Position numbers and translations under genes: made by a program. The notes below the pieces were generated by a model. That model saw only the letters and a list, made by a program, of their open reading frames with translations. It searched no databases and was not told the origin of the DNA. Shown in pieces: positions 1-8,884 of a stretch of 64,000 nucleotides of DNA. Origin of the DNA: Actinoplanes sp. TBRC 11911 (lineage in GTDB: Bacteria > Actinomycetota > Actinomycetes > Mycobacteriales > Micromonosporaceae); NCBI RefSeq assembly GCF_012933445.1, contig NZ_JABBNC010000022.1:1-64000 (forward strand), written 5' to 3'. Position 1 is the first letter of the stretch. Every line of letters starts with the position of its first letter.

Positions 1-270
1 ATACGAACCATAACTTTCCAAGGTTCACATCTGGCCGGGAAAGCCTGCCGTACGAAAGGCGCATTACCGGGCAAAAATCGCTCCACAATGGACGGGAGTC
101 CCACATCGCGGGCGCTGGGTTCAGGATGTGGTCGCCGGTCCCACTAGCCGGCCACGAGTCCCACGATATGGAAGCGCCGCGAGCCACTCGCTGAGCACGG
201 CGGCCCAGCGCGCTCAGCCCGTCCACCTCGGTCACCGGAAATGTCGGATATGCGCGGCGGTGGGCCGGGA
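1..270. repeat. Dispersed 415-bp repeat, copy 1 (left part outside window)
   Basis: The window opens inside the loop of the hairpin that forms the core of a repeat also found at 20235-20650 and 58951-59365. Only the right arm (12-28, one mismatch to the other copies) and the downstream part are present. Similarity fades near 270, just before the 3' end of the peptide transporter gene, so this copy also sits against a gene terminus. It is more diverged than copies 2 and 3. No convincing coding sequence lies in 1-292. Confidence 0.7.
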
Positions 271-292
271 GGATGCGGTGCCCGGCAAGTCG

Positions 293-1750
293 TCAGCGAA
301 CTCCACCCATCAAGCGGCGCAGCGGCGGGTTGAGGGCCCACACGATGGCGCCGATCGCGATGGCGATCGCGCCGAGGATGCCGAAGTACGGCACCTCGCG
401 GTCCGGGCTGTAGTAGCTCGCCAGCGTCCCGGACAGCGCCGTCCCCAGCGCCACCGACAGGAAGAACAGCGCCACCATCTGCGTACGGAAGACCTCCGGC
501 GCGAGCTTCGTGGACAGTGACAGCCCGACGGGGGAGAGCAGCAGCTCGGCGAACGTGAAGACCAGGATGATGCCGGACAGGCCGAGCAACGGCACGCTGT
601 TCGGGCCGCTGCCGGCGAACGGCAGGAACAGCAGGAACGCCACGCCCATCACGATCGTGCCGAGCGCGAACTTCACCGGGGTCCCGGGCTGCCGCGGGCC
701 CAGGCGGGTCCACAGGGCCGCGAAGACGCCGGACAGGATGATGATGAAGACCGGGTTGATCGACTGGACCCAGGCGATCGGCATCTGCCAGCCGAACAGG
801 TTGCGGTCGAGCCGCTCGGCGGAATAGATGGTCACGACCGTGAACTGCTGCTGGTACAGCGACCAGAACGCGGCGCTCGCGATGAACATCGGGATGAACG
901 CGACGACCCGGCGCCGCTCCACCGGGGTGATGCGCCGACTGGCCAGGATCAGCCAGAAGTACGCGATCGACACCACGATGCTCAGCACCACCACGACGTT
1001 CGACAGCGAGGCCGCGGTGATGATGCCGGTGAAGGCCAGCAACGCGACGACGACCGCGACCGTGATGGCCGCCGCGAACACCCACGGCCGTTGGCGCGCG
1101 GGCAGGGGGTTCGCCACCGCACCGGCCGCATCGCTGAGGCGGCGCCGGCCCAAGGCGTACTGGAAAAGGCCGATCGCCATGCCGACCGCCGCCACGCCGA
1201 AGCCGTAGTGGAAGCCGACGTCCTTCTGCAGCAGGCCGGTGAGCAGCGGCCCGACCAGCGCGCCCAGGTTGATGCCCAGGTAGAACAGCGAGAACCCGGC
1301 GTCGCGCCGCTCGTCGCCGGGCGCGTAGAGCGTGCCGACGATGGAGGTCGCCGTGGCCTTCACGCCGCCGCTGCCGAGCGCGATCAGGATCAGGCCGACC
1401 GCCACGCCGGTGAGTCCGGGGACGGTCGCGAGCGCGATGTGGCCGGCCATGACGACGACCGCGCTGACGAACAGGATCCGCTCGGCGCCCCACATCCGGT
1501 CGGCGAGCCAGGCGCCAATCACCGTGGAGAGATAGACAGTTCCCCCGTACGCCCCGACGATGCTGGTCGCCGTGGCCTGGCTGATGCCGAGACCGCCCTG
1601 GGCCGCCCCGAAGTACAGGTAGATCAGCAGGATGCCCTGCATGCCGTAGAACGAGAACCGTTCCCACAGCTCAACGCCGAAAAGGTTGGCCAGTACCCGG
1701 GGCTGTCCGAAAAAGCCCCGATCCTGATCGGCGATGGTTTGCACGCTCAT
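293..1750 (-). CDS. POT/PTR family proton-dependent oligopeptide transporter
   Basis: A 485-residue polytopic membrane protein of the proton-coupled oligopeptide transporter branch of the major facilitator superfamily, importing di- and tripeptides. The N-terminal LFGVELWERFSFYGMQGIL (about residues 23-41) is the classic POT signature with the proton-coupling ExxER-type element, and about 12-14 hydrophobic helices follow. Length is normal for bacterial DtpT-like proteins. The ATG at 1750 starts directly before the conserved N-terminus, with no strong Shine-Dalgarno. It is divergent from the aldehyde dehydrogenase gene, and 78 bp hold both promoters. Substrate range cannot be read from the sequence. 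Confidence 0.9.
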   Translation of the reverse strand: MSVQTIADQDRGFFGQPRVLANLFGVELWERFSFYGMQGILLIYLYFGAAQGGLGISQATATSIVGAYGGTVYLSTVIGAWLADRMWGAERILFVSAVVVMAGHIALATVPGLTGVAVGLILIALGSGGVKATATSIVGTLYAPGDERRDAGFSLFYLGINLGALVGPLLTGLLQKDVGFHYGFGVAAVGMAIGLFQYALGRRRLSDAAGAVANPLPARQRPWVFAAAITVAVVVALLAFTGIITAASLSNVVVVLSIVVSIAYFWLILASRRITPVERRRVVAFIPMFIASAAFWSLYQQQFTVVTIYSAERLDRNLFGWQMPIAWVQSINPVFIIILSGVFAALWTRLGPRQPGTPVKFALGTIVMGVAFLLFLPFAGSGPNSVPLLGLSGIILVFTFAELLLSPVGLSLSTKLAPEVFRTQMVALFFLSVALGTALSGTLASYYSPDREVPYFGILGAIAIAIGAIVWALNPPLRRLMGGVR

Positions 1751-1828
1751 TGTTGCGAGGTACCCGGGTCATACCCGCACGAATCGAGCCATTTGTGTGA
1801 TGTGTAGCGCGCACCGGCGTACGGGACC

Positions 1829-3268
1829 ATGCTGGGGTTTGTGGAAACTGAACTCTTCATCGGTGGCAAGTGGGTCCCCGCGTCCTCGGGGAATCGATTC
1901 GACGTGCTCGATCCCGCGACCGGCGACGTGATCGCCACGGTCGCGGACGGCAGCGAGAGCGACGCGATCTCGGCGGTCGACGCGGCCTCCGCGGCGGCCG
2001 CGGGCTGGGCGGCGACACCTCCTCGCGTACGCGGTGAGGCCCTGCGCCGGGCCTGGGAGCTGATGACCGAGCGCGCCGACGCGCTGGCCAAGCTGATCAG
2101 CCTGGAGAACGGCAAGGCGCTGACCGACGCGAAGGGCGAGGTCACGTACGCCGCGGAGTTCTTCCGCTGGTTCGCCGAGGAGGCGGTCCGCGGCGACGGG
2201 CTGGTCACCACCGCGCCCAGCGGGGCCAACCGGATCGTGGTGGTGCGCCAGCCGGTCGGGGTGTGCGTCCTGGTCACGCCGTGGAACTTCCCGGCCGCGA
2301 TGGCCACCCGCAAGATCGGTCCGGCGCTCGCGGCGGGCTGCACGGTGATCCTGAAGCCGGCCAGCGACACGCCGCTGACCGCGCTCGCGATGGCCGCGAT
2401 CCTGGCCGAGGCGGGTGTGCCGGACGGCGTGGTCAACGTGCTGCCCTCGCGCAGCTCGGGCAAGGTCGTGGGCAAGATGCTGCACGACCCGCGGGTGCGT
2501 AAGCTGTCCTTCACCGGTTCCACCGAGGTGGGCCGGATCCTGCTCGCGCAGGCCGCCGACCAGGTCGTGAACACGTCGATGGAGCTGGGCGGCAACGCCC
2601 CGTTCGTGGTGTTCGCCGACGCCGACCTGGACGCGGCGCTGGACGGCGCGATGATCGCCAAGATGCGCAACGGCGGCGAGGCGTGCACCGCGGCGAACCG
2701 CTTCTACGTCGAGGAGTCGATCGCCGGCGAGTTCTCCCGGCTGCTCGCTTCGCGGATGTCCGCGCTCGTGGTCGGTCCCGGCACGGACGAGAAGACGCAG
2801 GTCGGACCGCTGGTCAACGAGGACACGGTGGCCAAGGTGGACGGTCTGGTGCGCGGCGCGCTGGAAAGCGGCGCCTCGGCGGTCACCGGCGGCACGCGTC
2901 CGGACGGCCCCGGCTTCTACTACCCGCCGACGGTGCTGACCGGGGTGGCGGCCGACGCGCCGATCCTGCGCGAGGAGATCTTCGGGCCGGTCGCGCCGAT
3001 CGTCACGTTCGGCTCCGAACAGGAGGCCGTACGGCTCGCCAACGACACCGAGTTCGGCCTGGTGGCGTACGTCTACACCGGCGACCTGGCGCGCGGGCTG
3101 CGGGTGAGCGAGGCGATCGAGGCCGGCATGGTCGGCTTGAACCGCGGCCTGGTCAGCGACCCGGCCGCCCCGTTCGGCGGGGTGAAACAGAGCGGCATCG
3201 GTCGCGAGGGCGGCCACGAGGGCCTGCTGGAGTACTTGGAGTCGAAGTACATAGCGGTCAACTGGTAA
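1829..3268 (+). CDS. gabD: NAD(P)-dependent succinate-semialdehyde dehydrogenase
   Basis: An aldehyde dehydrogenase superfamily enzyme of 479 residues, probably oxidising succinate semialdehyde to succinate in GABA catabolism. Visible motifs are the substrate/cofactor segment VTPWNFPAAM (about 150), the Rossmann-side FTGSTEVG, the general base glutamate in MELGGNAPF (about 254), and the catalytic cysteine in NGGEACTAANR (about 288). Overall resemblance is to the GabD group, but close semialdehyde dehydrogenases cannot be excluded. Translation may start at ATG 1829 or at the in-frame GTG 1841, which has a GGGG stretch a few bases upstream. The gene stands alone, and no GABA transaminase is adjacent. 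Confidence 0.88.
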   Translation: MLGFVETELFIGGKWVPASSGNRFDVLDPATGDVIATVADGSESDAISAVDAASAAAAGWAATPPRVRGEALRRAWELMTERADALAKLISLENGKALTDAKGEVTYAAEFFRWFAEEAVRGDGLVTTAPSGANRIVVVRQPVGVCVLVTPWNFPAAMATRKIGPALAAGCTVILKPASDTPLTALAMAAILAEAGVPDGVVNVLPSRSSGKVVGKMLHDPRVRKLSFTGSTEVGRILLAQAADQVVNTSMELGGNAPFVVFADADLDAALDGAMIAKMRNGGEACTAANRFYVEESIAGEFSRLLASRMSALVVGPGTDEKTQVGPLVNEDTVAKVDGLVRGALESGASAVTGGTRPDGPGFYYPPTVLTGVAADAPILREEIFGPVAPIVTFGSEQEAVRLANDTEFGLVAYVYTGDLARGLRVSEAIEAGMVGLNRGLVSDPAAPFGGVKQSGIGREGGHEGLLEYLESKYIAVNW

Positions 3269-3582
3269 CCGTCTTCGCATGCGGACGAGGGGAACGTGGC
3301 CTGCGACACAGCGTCCGCGGGCGGGCGTCGCGTACGCTCCTGCCGACCGTGCCAGGCGACCTGATCTGTCGCATTCTGACCGAACGGACGATCTTCTCCG
3401 CGATTCGGTCAGAGTGGACGCTACGACCGTACGTAGCCAGAGGGTGCTTACTCACGGGAAATGAACTATTTTTCTCTCGGCCCCCGTACCCCCTGTCATG
3501 TACACGGGGGCTTGCCCGATACTTGTCCGGCGTTTCGACGTCCGGCACAGCTCGGGACCCCTTGGAGAGGACGACTACCCCC
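3269..3582. other. Intergenic region upstream of the sugar-binding lipoprotein gene
   Basis: Some 314 bp without a supportable gene. It is less GC-rich around 3450-3480 (a run of T and A before 3481), as expected of a promoter region. An imperfect inverted repeat of CCCCCGTA (3481-3488) with TACACGGGGG (3501-3510) could be an operator for the following binding-protein gene. A purine-rich GGAGAGG at 3564-3570 is the likely ribosome binding site, somewhat far (12 nt) from the ATG at 3583. Confidence 0.4.
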
Positions 3583-4695
3583 ATGCGCACCAAACTGCTG
3601 GCCCTCGCCGCGGTCGGCTTGATGGCGACGACGGTCATGACGGCCTGTGACGGCTCGGATGACTCGAGTGACGCCAGTAGTGGCGCGATCGCCGGTGGCG
3701 AGACCGGAGCCCGTGTCGGCGTCATCCTGCCGGACACCAAGAGCTCGACGCGCTGGACGAGCGACGACCCCAAGTTCCTGAAGCAGAAGTTCGACGCCGC
3801 CAAGATCAAATCTGATATCAAGAACGCCCAGGGCGACCCGGAGAACTTCAAGCGCATCGGCGAGCAGATGGTCGACAGCGGCGCCAAGGTGCTGATCATC
3901 GCGAACCTCGACGCGGACAGCGGCAAGGCCGTGATCGACGCCGCGCACGCCAAGCACGTCCCGGTCATCGACTACGACCGGATGACGCTCAACGGCGGCG
4001 CCGACTACTACGTCAGTTTCGACGGCGGCAAGGTGGGCCAGGCGCAGGCGGGCTCGCTGCAGGGCTGCATCAAGGACCAGAACATCAAGGACCCGATCGT
4101 CGCCGAGCTCAACGGGTCGCCCACCGACAACAACGCCACCCTGTTCAAGACCGGCTACGACCAGCTGCTGCAGCCGCTCTACGACGACGGCCGCTACACC
4201 AAGGGCCCGGACCAGTGGGTGCCCAACTGGGACGAGGACGAGGCCACCGCGATCTTCACCCAGATGCTGACTCAGCAGCCGAAGATCAACGCGGTGCTGG
4301 CGGCGAACGACGGCATCGCGAACGCGGTCATCGCCGTGCTCAAGAAGCACAAGATGAACGGCAAGGTGCCGGTCACCGGCCAGGACGCCACCGTGCAGGG
4401 CCTGCAGAACATCCTCGCCGGTGACCAGTGCATGACGGTGCTCAAGCCGTTCCAGCCGGAGGCCGCCGCGGCCGCGGACCTCGCGATCGACCTCTACAAC
4501 GGCACCAAGGTGCGCGCCACGACGGTCCCGGAGAAGGACCCGGAGTCCGGCGCGTACGTCCCGATGGTGGCCCTGACGCCGCGGGCGATCACCCTCGACG
4601 GCATCAAGGACCTGGTCGACGACGGCACCGTCACCAAGGACCAGCTGTGCACCGCCAAGTACGCGGCGAAGTGCGCCCAGCTCGACATCAAGTAG
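3583..4695 (+). CDS. Sugar ABC transporter substrate-binding lipoprotein (XylF-like), orphan
   Basis: A 370-residue periplasmic-binding-protein family 4 lipoprotein related to D-xylose/ChvE-type sugar receptors. Residues 1-22 form a lipoprotein signal ending MTAC with the lipidated cysteine at 22, followed by an acidic Ser/Asp/Gly-rich linker. The mature domain starts VGVILPDTKSSTRW, typical of this family, and contains the ligand-lobe segment VLAANDGIANAVI and GQDATVQGLQ. It would bind a pentose or related sugar outside the membrane. No ATPase or permease gene follows: a strong terminator lies 16 bp after the stop and the next genes point the other way, so it must partner with a transporter elsewhere or act as a sensor. 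Confidence 0.85.
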   Translation: MRTKLLALAAVGLMATTVMTACDGSDDSSDASSGAIAGGETGARVGVILPDTKSSTRWTSDDPKFLKQKFDAAKIKSDIKNAQGDPENFKRIGEQMVDSGAKVLIIANLDADSGKAVIDAAHAKHVPVIDYDRMTLNGGADYYVSFDGGKVGQAQAGSLQGCIKDQNIKDPIVAELNGSPTDNNATLFKTGYDQLLQPLYDDGRYTKGPDQWVPNWDEDEATAIFTQMLTQQPKINAVLAANDGIANAVIAVLKKHKMNGKVPVTGQDATVQGLQNILAGDQCMTVLKPFQPEAAAAADLAIDLYNGTKVRATTVPEKDPESGAYVPMVALTPRAITLDGIKDLVDDGTVTKDQLCTAKYAAKCAQLDIK

Positions 4696-4711
4696 CCCCG
4701 GCGATCCAGCA

Positions 4712-4750
4712 AAAACGCCGGCCGGACCCGCGAGGTCCGGCCGGCGTTTT
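4712..4750. terminator. Bidirectional intrinsic terminator
   Basis: A perfect 17-bp inverted repeat, AAAACGCCGGCCGGACC at 4712-4728 and its complement at 4734-4750, with a 5-nt loop CGCGA. It is flanked by A-run and T-run ends so it can stop transcription from both sides. It lies between the convergent sugar-binding-protein gene (stop 4695) and LLM oxidoreductase gene (stop 4762). Confidence 0.93.
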
Positions 4751-4761
4751 GTCGCACACGC

Positions 4762-5781
4762 TCAGGCGAGCAGTTCCTTCACCCGCGGGATGACCCGCGT
4801 CCCGTACAGCTCGATGGCCCGCATCAGCTTGTCGTGCGGCAGGGTGCCGACCGAGTACTTCAGGTCGAACCGCTGAATGCCCAGGTCGGTGATCGTCTTC
4901 GCGATCTTCTGCGCCACCGTCTCCGGGGAGCCCGCGTGCCAGGCGCCGGTGTTGATGTCCTCCTCGAAGCGGTTGCGGGCGAGCGGCGGCCAGCCCCGCT
5001 CCCGGCCGATCCGGTTCATCATGGTGCGCGCGTGCGGCCACACCGTCTCGAGGGCCTCCTCGTCCGTCTCCGCCACGAAACCGGGGCTGTGCACCGCCAC
5101 CGGTAAGTCGGGCTTCTCGAACTCCTTCAGCGCGCGGTGGTAAAGGTCGACGTACGGCTCGAAGCGGGCCGGTTCGCCGCCGATGATGGCCAGCACGAGG
5201 GGCAGGCCGTACTGCGCCGCCCGCACCACCGACTCGGGGCTTCCCCCCACACCCACCCAAGTACGGATATGTCCGGACTCGGTCTTCGGGTAGACCTGCT
5301 GGTCGGTCAGCGGCGGCCGCACCGACCCCGACCACGTCACCGCCTGCTCCTTCAGCAGCTCGACCATCAGGTCCAGCTTCTCGGAGAAGAGCCGCTCGTA
5401 GTCGCTGAGATCGAACCCGAACAGCGGGAACGACTCGGTGAACGAGCCACGCCCCAGCGTGATCTCGGCGCGTCCGCGGGAGACCGCGTCCAGCGTCGCG
5501 AACCGCTCGAAGACCCGGACCGGGTCATCCGAGCTCAGCACGGTCACCGCGGTCCCGAGCTTGATCCGCTCGGTGCGGCCCGCGATGGCGGCCAGCACGA
5601 TCTCGGGCGCGGAGATCGCGAAGTCGTCCCGGTGGTGCTCGCCGACCGAGAACACGTCGATCCCGACCTGTTCGGCCAGCTCCGCCTGGGCGACCACGTT
5701 GCGAATCACCTGCGCGTACGGAAGCTTGTTGCCGTCCTCGCCGATCGTGACATCGCCGAAGGTGTCTATACCGAATTCCAC
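4762..5781 (-). CDS. LLM class flavin-dependent oxidoreductase
   Basis: A 339-residue luciferase-like monooxygenase (TIM barrel using FMN or F420). The N-terminus MEFGIDTFGD, the segment VFSVGEHHRDDF (about 44-55), TERIKLGTAVTVLSSDDPVRV and GRAEITLGRGSF are hallmarks of the family found in many actinobacterial oxidoreductases of unknown substrate. The C-terminal GSPETVAQKI is also typical. The gene begins 10 bp after the stop of smpB and shares its operon, a common but functionally unexplained neighbourhood. The substrate is not predictable. Confidence 0.88.
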   Translation of the reverse strand: MEFGIDTFGDVTIGEDGNKLPYAQVIRNVVAQAELAEQVGIDVFSVGEHHRDDFAISAPEIVLAAIAGRTERIKLGTAVTVLSSDDPVRVFERFATLDAVSRGRAEITLGRGSFTESFPLFGFDLSDYERLFSEKLDLMVELLKEQAVTWSGSVRPPLTDQQVYPKTESGHIRTWVGVGGSPESVVRAAQYGLPLVLAIIGGEPARFEPYVDLYHRALKEFEKPDLPVAVHSPGFVAETDEEALETVWPHARTMMNRIGRERGWPPLARNRFEEDINTGAWHAGSPETVAQKIAKTITDLGIQRFDLKYSVGTLPHDKLMRAIELYGTRVIPRVKELLA

Positions 5782-5791
5782 GCCACCGATG

Positions 5792-6274
5792 CTACCGGCG
5801 CCCCTTCAGGCGCCGGCCCATCTCCCGGGCGATCTCTCGCTGGGCGTCCCGGGTGGCCAGGACCTGCCGTTTGTCGTACGACCTGAGGCCGCGCGCCAGG
5901 CCCAGTTCGACCTTGGCCCAGCCGTCCTGGAAATACATCGACAGCGGTACGAGGGTGAGCCCGTTGCCGTCGTCGAGCTGGTGCAGGATCTTCACGATCT
6001 CGGACTTGTGCAGGAGCAGCTTGCGGGTGCGGCGCGGGGCGTGGTTCGTCCAGCTCCCGTATCCGTATTCGGCGATGTGCAGCCCGTACAGCATGATCTC
6101 GCCGTGGTGTTCCTGCGCGAAGGCGTCGACGAGAGACGCCCGGCCCTCGCGCAGGGACTTCACCTCCGTGCCGTTGAGCACGATGCCCGCCTCGTAGGTC
6201 TTGAGGATCGCGTAGTCGTGCCGCGCCTTCTTGTTCGAGGCGATCAGGGTGCGTCCGGGTTCTTTCGTGGCCAC
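5792..6274 (-). CDS. smpB: SsrA-binding protein SmpB
   Basis: This 160-residue protein binds tmRNA and delivers it to stalled ribosomes for trans-translation. It has the oligonucleotide-binding fold with ASNKKARHDYAI at the N-terminus, GTEVKSLREG (about 36-45), the central YGSWTNHAPRRTRKLLLHK, and the basic C-terminal tail DKRQVLATRDAQREIAREM. Length is that of the family. The start ATG at 6274 lies 9 bp downstream of a small conserved gene and 10 bp upstream of the LLM oxidoreductase gene, so all three are probably one transcript. The tmRNA gene itself is not in this window. Confidence 0.97.
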   Translation of the reverse strand: MATKEPGRTLIASNKKARHDYAILKTYEAGIVLNGTEVKSLREGRASLVDAFAQEHHGEIMLYGLHIAEYGYGSWTNHAPRRTRKLLLHKSEIVKILHQLDDGNGLTLVPLSMYFQDGWAKVELGLARGLRSYDKRQVLATRDAQREIAREMGRRLKGRR

Positions 6275-6283
6275 TGGTGAAGG

Positions 6284-6547
6284 CTAAGGCACCGGCCTGC
6301 GCATGCTGTAGGTCACATTGCTCAGGCGGTGCGGCTCGTCTTTCACGTGGATGGCCGTCCGGTCGTACGCCTGCCAGCCGGCCGCCCCGGCCCGGTTGAG
6401 ATGGCGCAGGTCGTCGAAGCGCTCGTCGGTGCCCCAGCGCAGCAACCCGCCGGGGTGATGGAAGGTGGCCGTCCAGTCCATGAACCGGTCGCCGCCGAGG
6501 GTGCCCGCCGCGCGGTACTCGAGCCGCGCGTACTCCCAATTCGTCAC
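6284..6547 (-). CDS. Small conserved protein (DUF4177-like), first gene of the smpB operon
   Basis: Predicted 87-residue cytosolic protein starting at GTG 6547. The N-terminus NWEYARLEYRA and the ending segment with GWQAYDRTA resemble short DUF4177-type proteins, which consist of a strand-rich fold with a conserved WEY start and a GWE/GWQ motif. No catalytic residues are recognisable. It is followed after 9 bp by smpB, which supports it being real. The assignment to DUF4177 is by pattern only and could be wrong. Confidence 0.6.
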   Translation of the reverse strand: MTNWEYARLEYRAAGTLGGDRFMDWTATFHHPGGLLRWGTDERFDDLRHLNRAGAAGWQAYDRTAIHVKDEPHRLSNVTYSMRRPVP

Positions 6548-6709
6548 CCCATGGATTATGCCGAATGGGAAAGGTTCGTGCACGGGCAGTCCGGTCCGGC
6601 TGAATTGTCCCCTGAGAAAACCCTGATATAGACCGAACGATGGTTGGTTGCGCAATCGACTCGGGCTTACGCTGCGCCGGACCAGTGTCTTGTCTCGGGG
6701 GGAGACGCG

Positions 6710-8827
6710 ATGGCTACGGGTGGTGTGGCGCGGCTTGTCTGCGGCCGGTGGACGAAATGGATCGTGCTGGCTTTCTGGATCGTGATCCTGGCGATCGCGG
6801 CGCCGCTGGCCGGAAAACTGACCGGCGTCGAGAAGAATGACAATTCCTCGTGGCTGCCGGGTAACGCCGAAGCCACTCAGGTCGCCGACCTGCAGACCCG
6901 GTTCCAGCCCGACGACATCATCCCGGCGGTGCTCGTCTACGAGCGTACGGGCGGCCTCACCCAGGCCGATCGGCAGAAAGCGCAAGCCGACGCGGGCGCC
7001 TTCGCGTCGGTGGCCGGCGTCAGCGGCCAGGTGGTCGGCCCGGCCGAGTCGCAGGACCAGGCAGCGATCTCCACGATCGTGCCGATCAAGGTCGACGCCG
7101 ACGGCTGGGAGAAGATCGCCGGGGTCGTCGACGACGTCAAGGCGGTCACCGCGGGCGCCCCGAGCGGGCTCAACGTCTACCTGACCGGCCCGGCCGGCAA
7201 CGCGGCCGACTCCGCCTCGGCGTTCGAGGGTATCGACGGCACGCTGCTCTACACCACCCTGCTCGTGGTCACCGTGATCCTGCTGATCACGTACCGGAGC
7301 CCGGTTCTCTGGCTGTTGCCGATCGTGTCCGCGGGCGTCGCGCTGACCACCGCGCAGGGCGTCATCTATCTGCTGGCCAAACACGCCGGGCTGGTGGTCA
7401 ACGCGCAGAGCGCCGGCATCCTCACGGTGCTGGTGTTCGGCGCCGGCACCGACTACGCGTTGCTGCTCGTGGCGCGCTATCGGGAAGAGCTGCGCCGGCA
7501 CGAGGACCGGCACGAGGCGATGCGGTTCGCGCTGCACCGGGCCGGGCCGGCGATCATCGCGAGCGCCGCGACGGTGGCCATCGGCATGTCGATCCTGACC
7601 CTGGCCGAGCTGAACTCCACCAGCGGCCTGGGCCCGGTCGCGGCGCTCGGCGTGGTGGTCGGCCTGTTCGCCATGATCACCTTGCTGCCCGCGCTGCTGG
7701 TGATCTTCGGGCGGTGGCTGTTCTGGCCGGTGCGGCCGAAGTACGGCACGGCCGAGCCGACCGCGACCGGTCTGTGGGCCCGCGTCGGCGGACGCATCGC
7801 CCGCCGGCCCCGCGCGGTCTGGATCGGCACCGCGCTGGCCCTCGGCGCGATGGCGCTCGGCCTGCTGCAGCTCAACGCCAACGGCCTGTCCACGGCGGAC
7901 TCGTTCACCAAGGAGCAGCCGTCGGTGGTCGGCGAGCAGGCGCTGGCCCGGCACTTCCCGGCCGGCGGCGGCCAGCCGGTCACGGTGATCGCCAACGCGC
8001 TGGCCGAGGCCGCGGTGCGTCAGGCGCTCGCGAGCACGCCCGGCATCACCGCGGTGGCCGACCCGATCGTGCGTGGTGACCTGGTCCTGCTCGATGGCAC
8101 CCTGGCCGACGCGCCCGACTCGAAGGCCGCGCAGGCCACGGTGGAACGGGTGCGCGACGCCGTGCACCAGGTCCCGGGGGCGGACGCCAAGGTCGGCGGC
8201 CTGACCGCGATGACCGTCGACATCAACGACGCGAACCGGCACGACAACCGGTTGATCATGCCGTTGGTGCTGCTGGCCGTGCTGATCATCCTGGGCCTGC
8301 TGCTGCGGGCGATCGTCGCGCCGCTGATCCTGATCGGTACCGTCGTGCTCTCCTTCGCGGCGGCCCTGGGCGTGAGCGCGCTGATCTTCCGGCACGTGTT
8401 CGGCTTCGCCGGCGAGGACACGTCGTTCCCGCTGTTCGTGTTCGTGTTCCTGGTCGCGCTGGGCATCGACTACAACATCTTCCTGATGACCCGGGTACGG
8501 GAGGAGGCGCAGCAGCACGGCACCCGGCGGGGCGCGCTGATCGGTCTCGCCGCGACCGGCGGCGTCATCACCAGCGCCGGCATCGTGCTGGCCGGCACGT
8601 TCGCGGCCCTGGCCAGCCTGCCGCTGGTGGCGTTCGCCGAGATCGGGTTCGCGGTCGCGTTCGGCGTCCTGCTCGACACGCTGATCGTCCGGTCGGTGCT
8701 GGTGACCGCGCTCAACCTGGACATCGGCGGGGCGATGTGGTGGCCGAACAAGCTGCGCAAGGTTCCCGACGAGGCGCCGGAGGCGGAAACGCCGTTGTCA
8801 TCATCTGAACCCGAGCTAACGCACTGA
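6710..8827 (+). CDS. MMPL family RND-type transporter
   Basis: A 705-residue exporter of the MmpL/RND superfamily with the usual duplicated layout: one N-terminal helix, a large extracytoplasmic domain (about 40-170), a bundle of helices containing VFGAGTDYALLLVARYREE (about 245-263), then a second external domain and a second bundle with the matching FLVALGIDYNIFLMTRVREE near residue 600. The paired GxxxDY(A/N) motifs carry the acidic residues of the proton relay. Such proteins export lipids, siderophores or antibiotics. ATG 6710 is preferred over upstream starts because it follows GGGGGGAGA at 6697-6704. It is divergent from the smpB operon. No regulator is adjacent. Confidence 0.9.
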   Translation: MATGGVARLVCGRWTKWIVLAFWIVILAIAAPLAGKLTGVEKNDNSSWLPGNAEATQVADLQTRFQPDDIIPAVLVYERTGGLTQADRQKAQADAGAFASVAGVSGQVVGPAESQDQAAISTIVPIKVDADGWEKIAGVVDDVKAVTAGAPSGLNVYLTGPAGNAADSASAFEGIDGTLLYTTLLVVTVILLITYRSPVLWLLPIVSAGVALTTAQGVIYLLAKHAGLVVNAQSAGILTVLVFGAGTDYALLLVARYREELRRHEDRHEAMRFALHRAGPAIIASAATVAIGMSILTLAELNSTSGLGPVAALGVVVGLFAMITLLPALLVIFGRWLFWPVRPKYGTAEPTATGLWARVGGRIARRPRAVWIGTALALGAMALGLLQLNANGLSTADSFTKEQPSVVGEQALARHFPAGGGQPVTVIANALAEAAVRQALASTPGITAVADPIVRGDLVLLDGTLADAPDSKAAQATVERVRDAVHQVPGADAKVGGLTAMTVDINDANRHDNRLIMPLVLLAVLIILGLLLRAIVAPLILIGTVVLSFAAALGVSALIFRHVFGFAGEDTSFPLFVFVFLVALGIDYNIFLMTRVREEAQQHGTRRGALIGLAATGGVITSAGIVLAGTFAALASLPLVAFAEIGFAVAFGVLLDTLIVRSVLVTALNLDIGGAMWWPNKLRKVPDEAPEAETPLSSSEPELTH

Positions 8828-8828
8828 T

Positions 8829-8871
8829 CGCCTCGCCTTGCAGGGTCGCATAAGGACGACCCGGCGAGGCG
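8829..8871 (+). promoter_or_regulatory. Nested hairpin between MMPL and adh genes, abutting the adh ribosome binding site
   Basis: CGCCTCGCC (8829-8837) pairs with GGCGAGGCG (8863-8871), and inside this GGGTCG pairs with CGACCC round a short loop. The structure starts one base after the MMPL stop codon and its 3' arm touches the GAGGAG ribosome binding site (8871-8876) of the downstream dehydrogenase gene. It lacks a T-run, so it may act as a weak terminator, an attenuator or a translational control element. The function is inferred. Confidence 0.55.
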
Positions 8872-8884
8872 AGGAGACGAGCCG

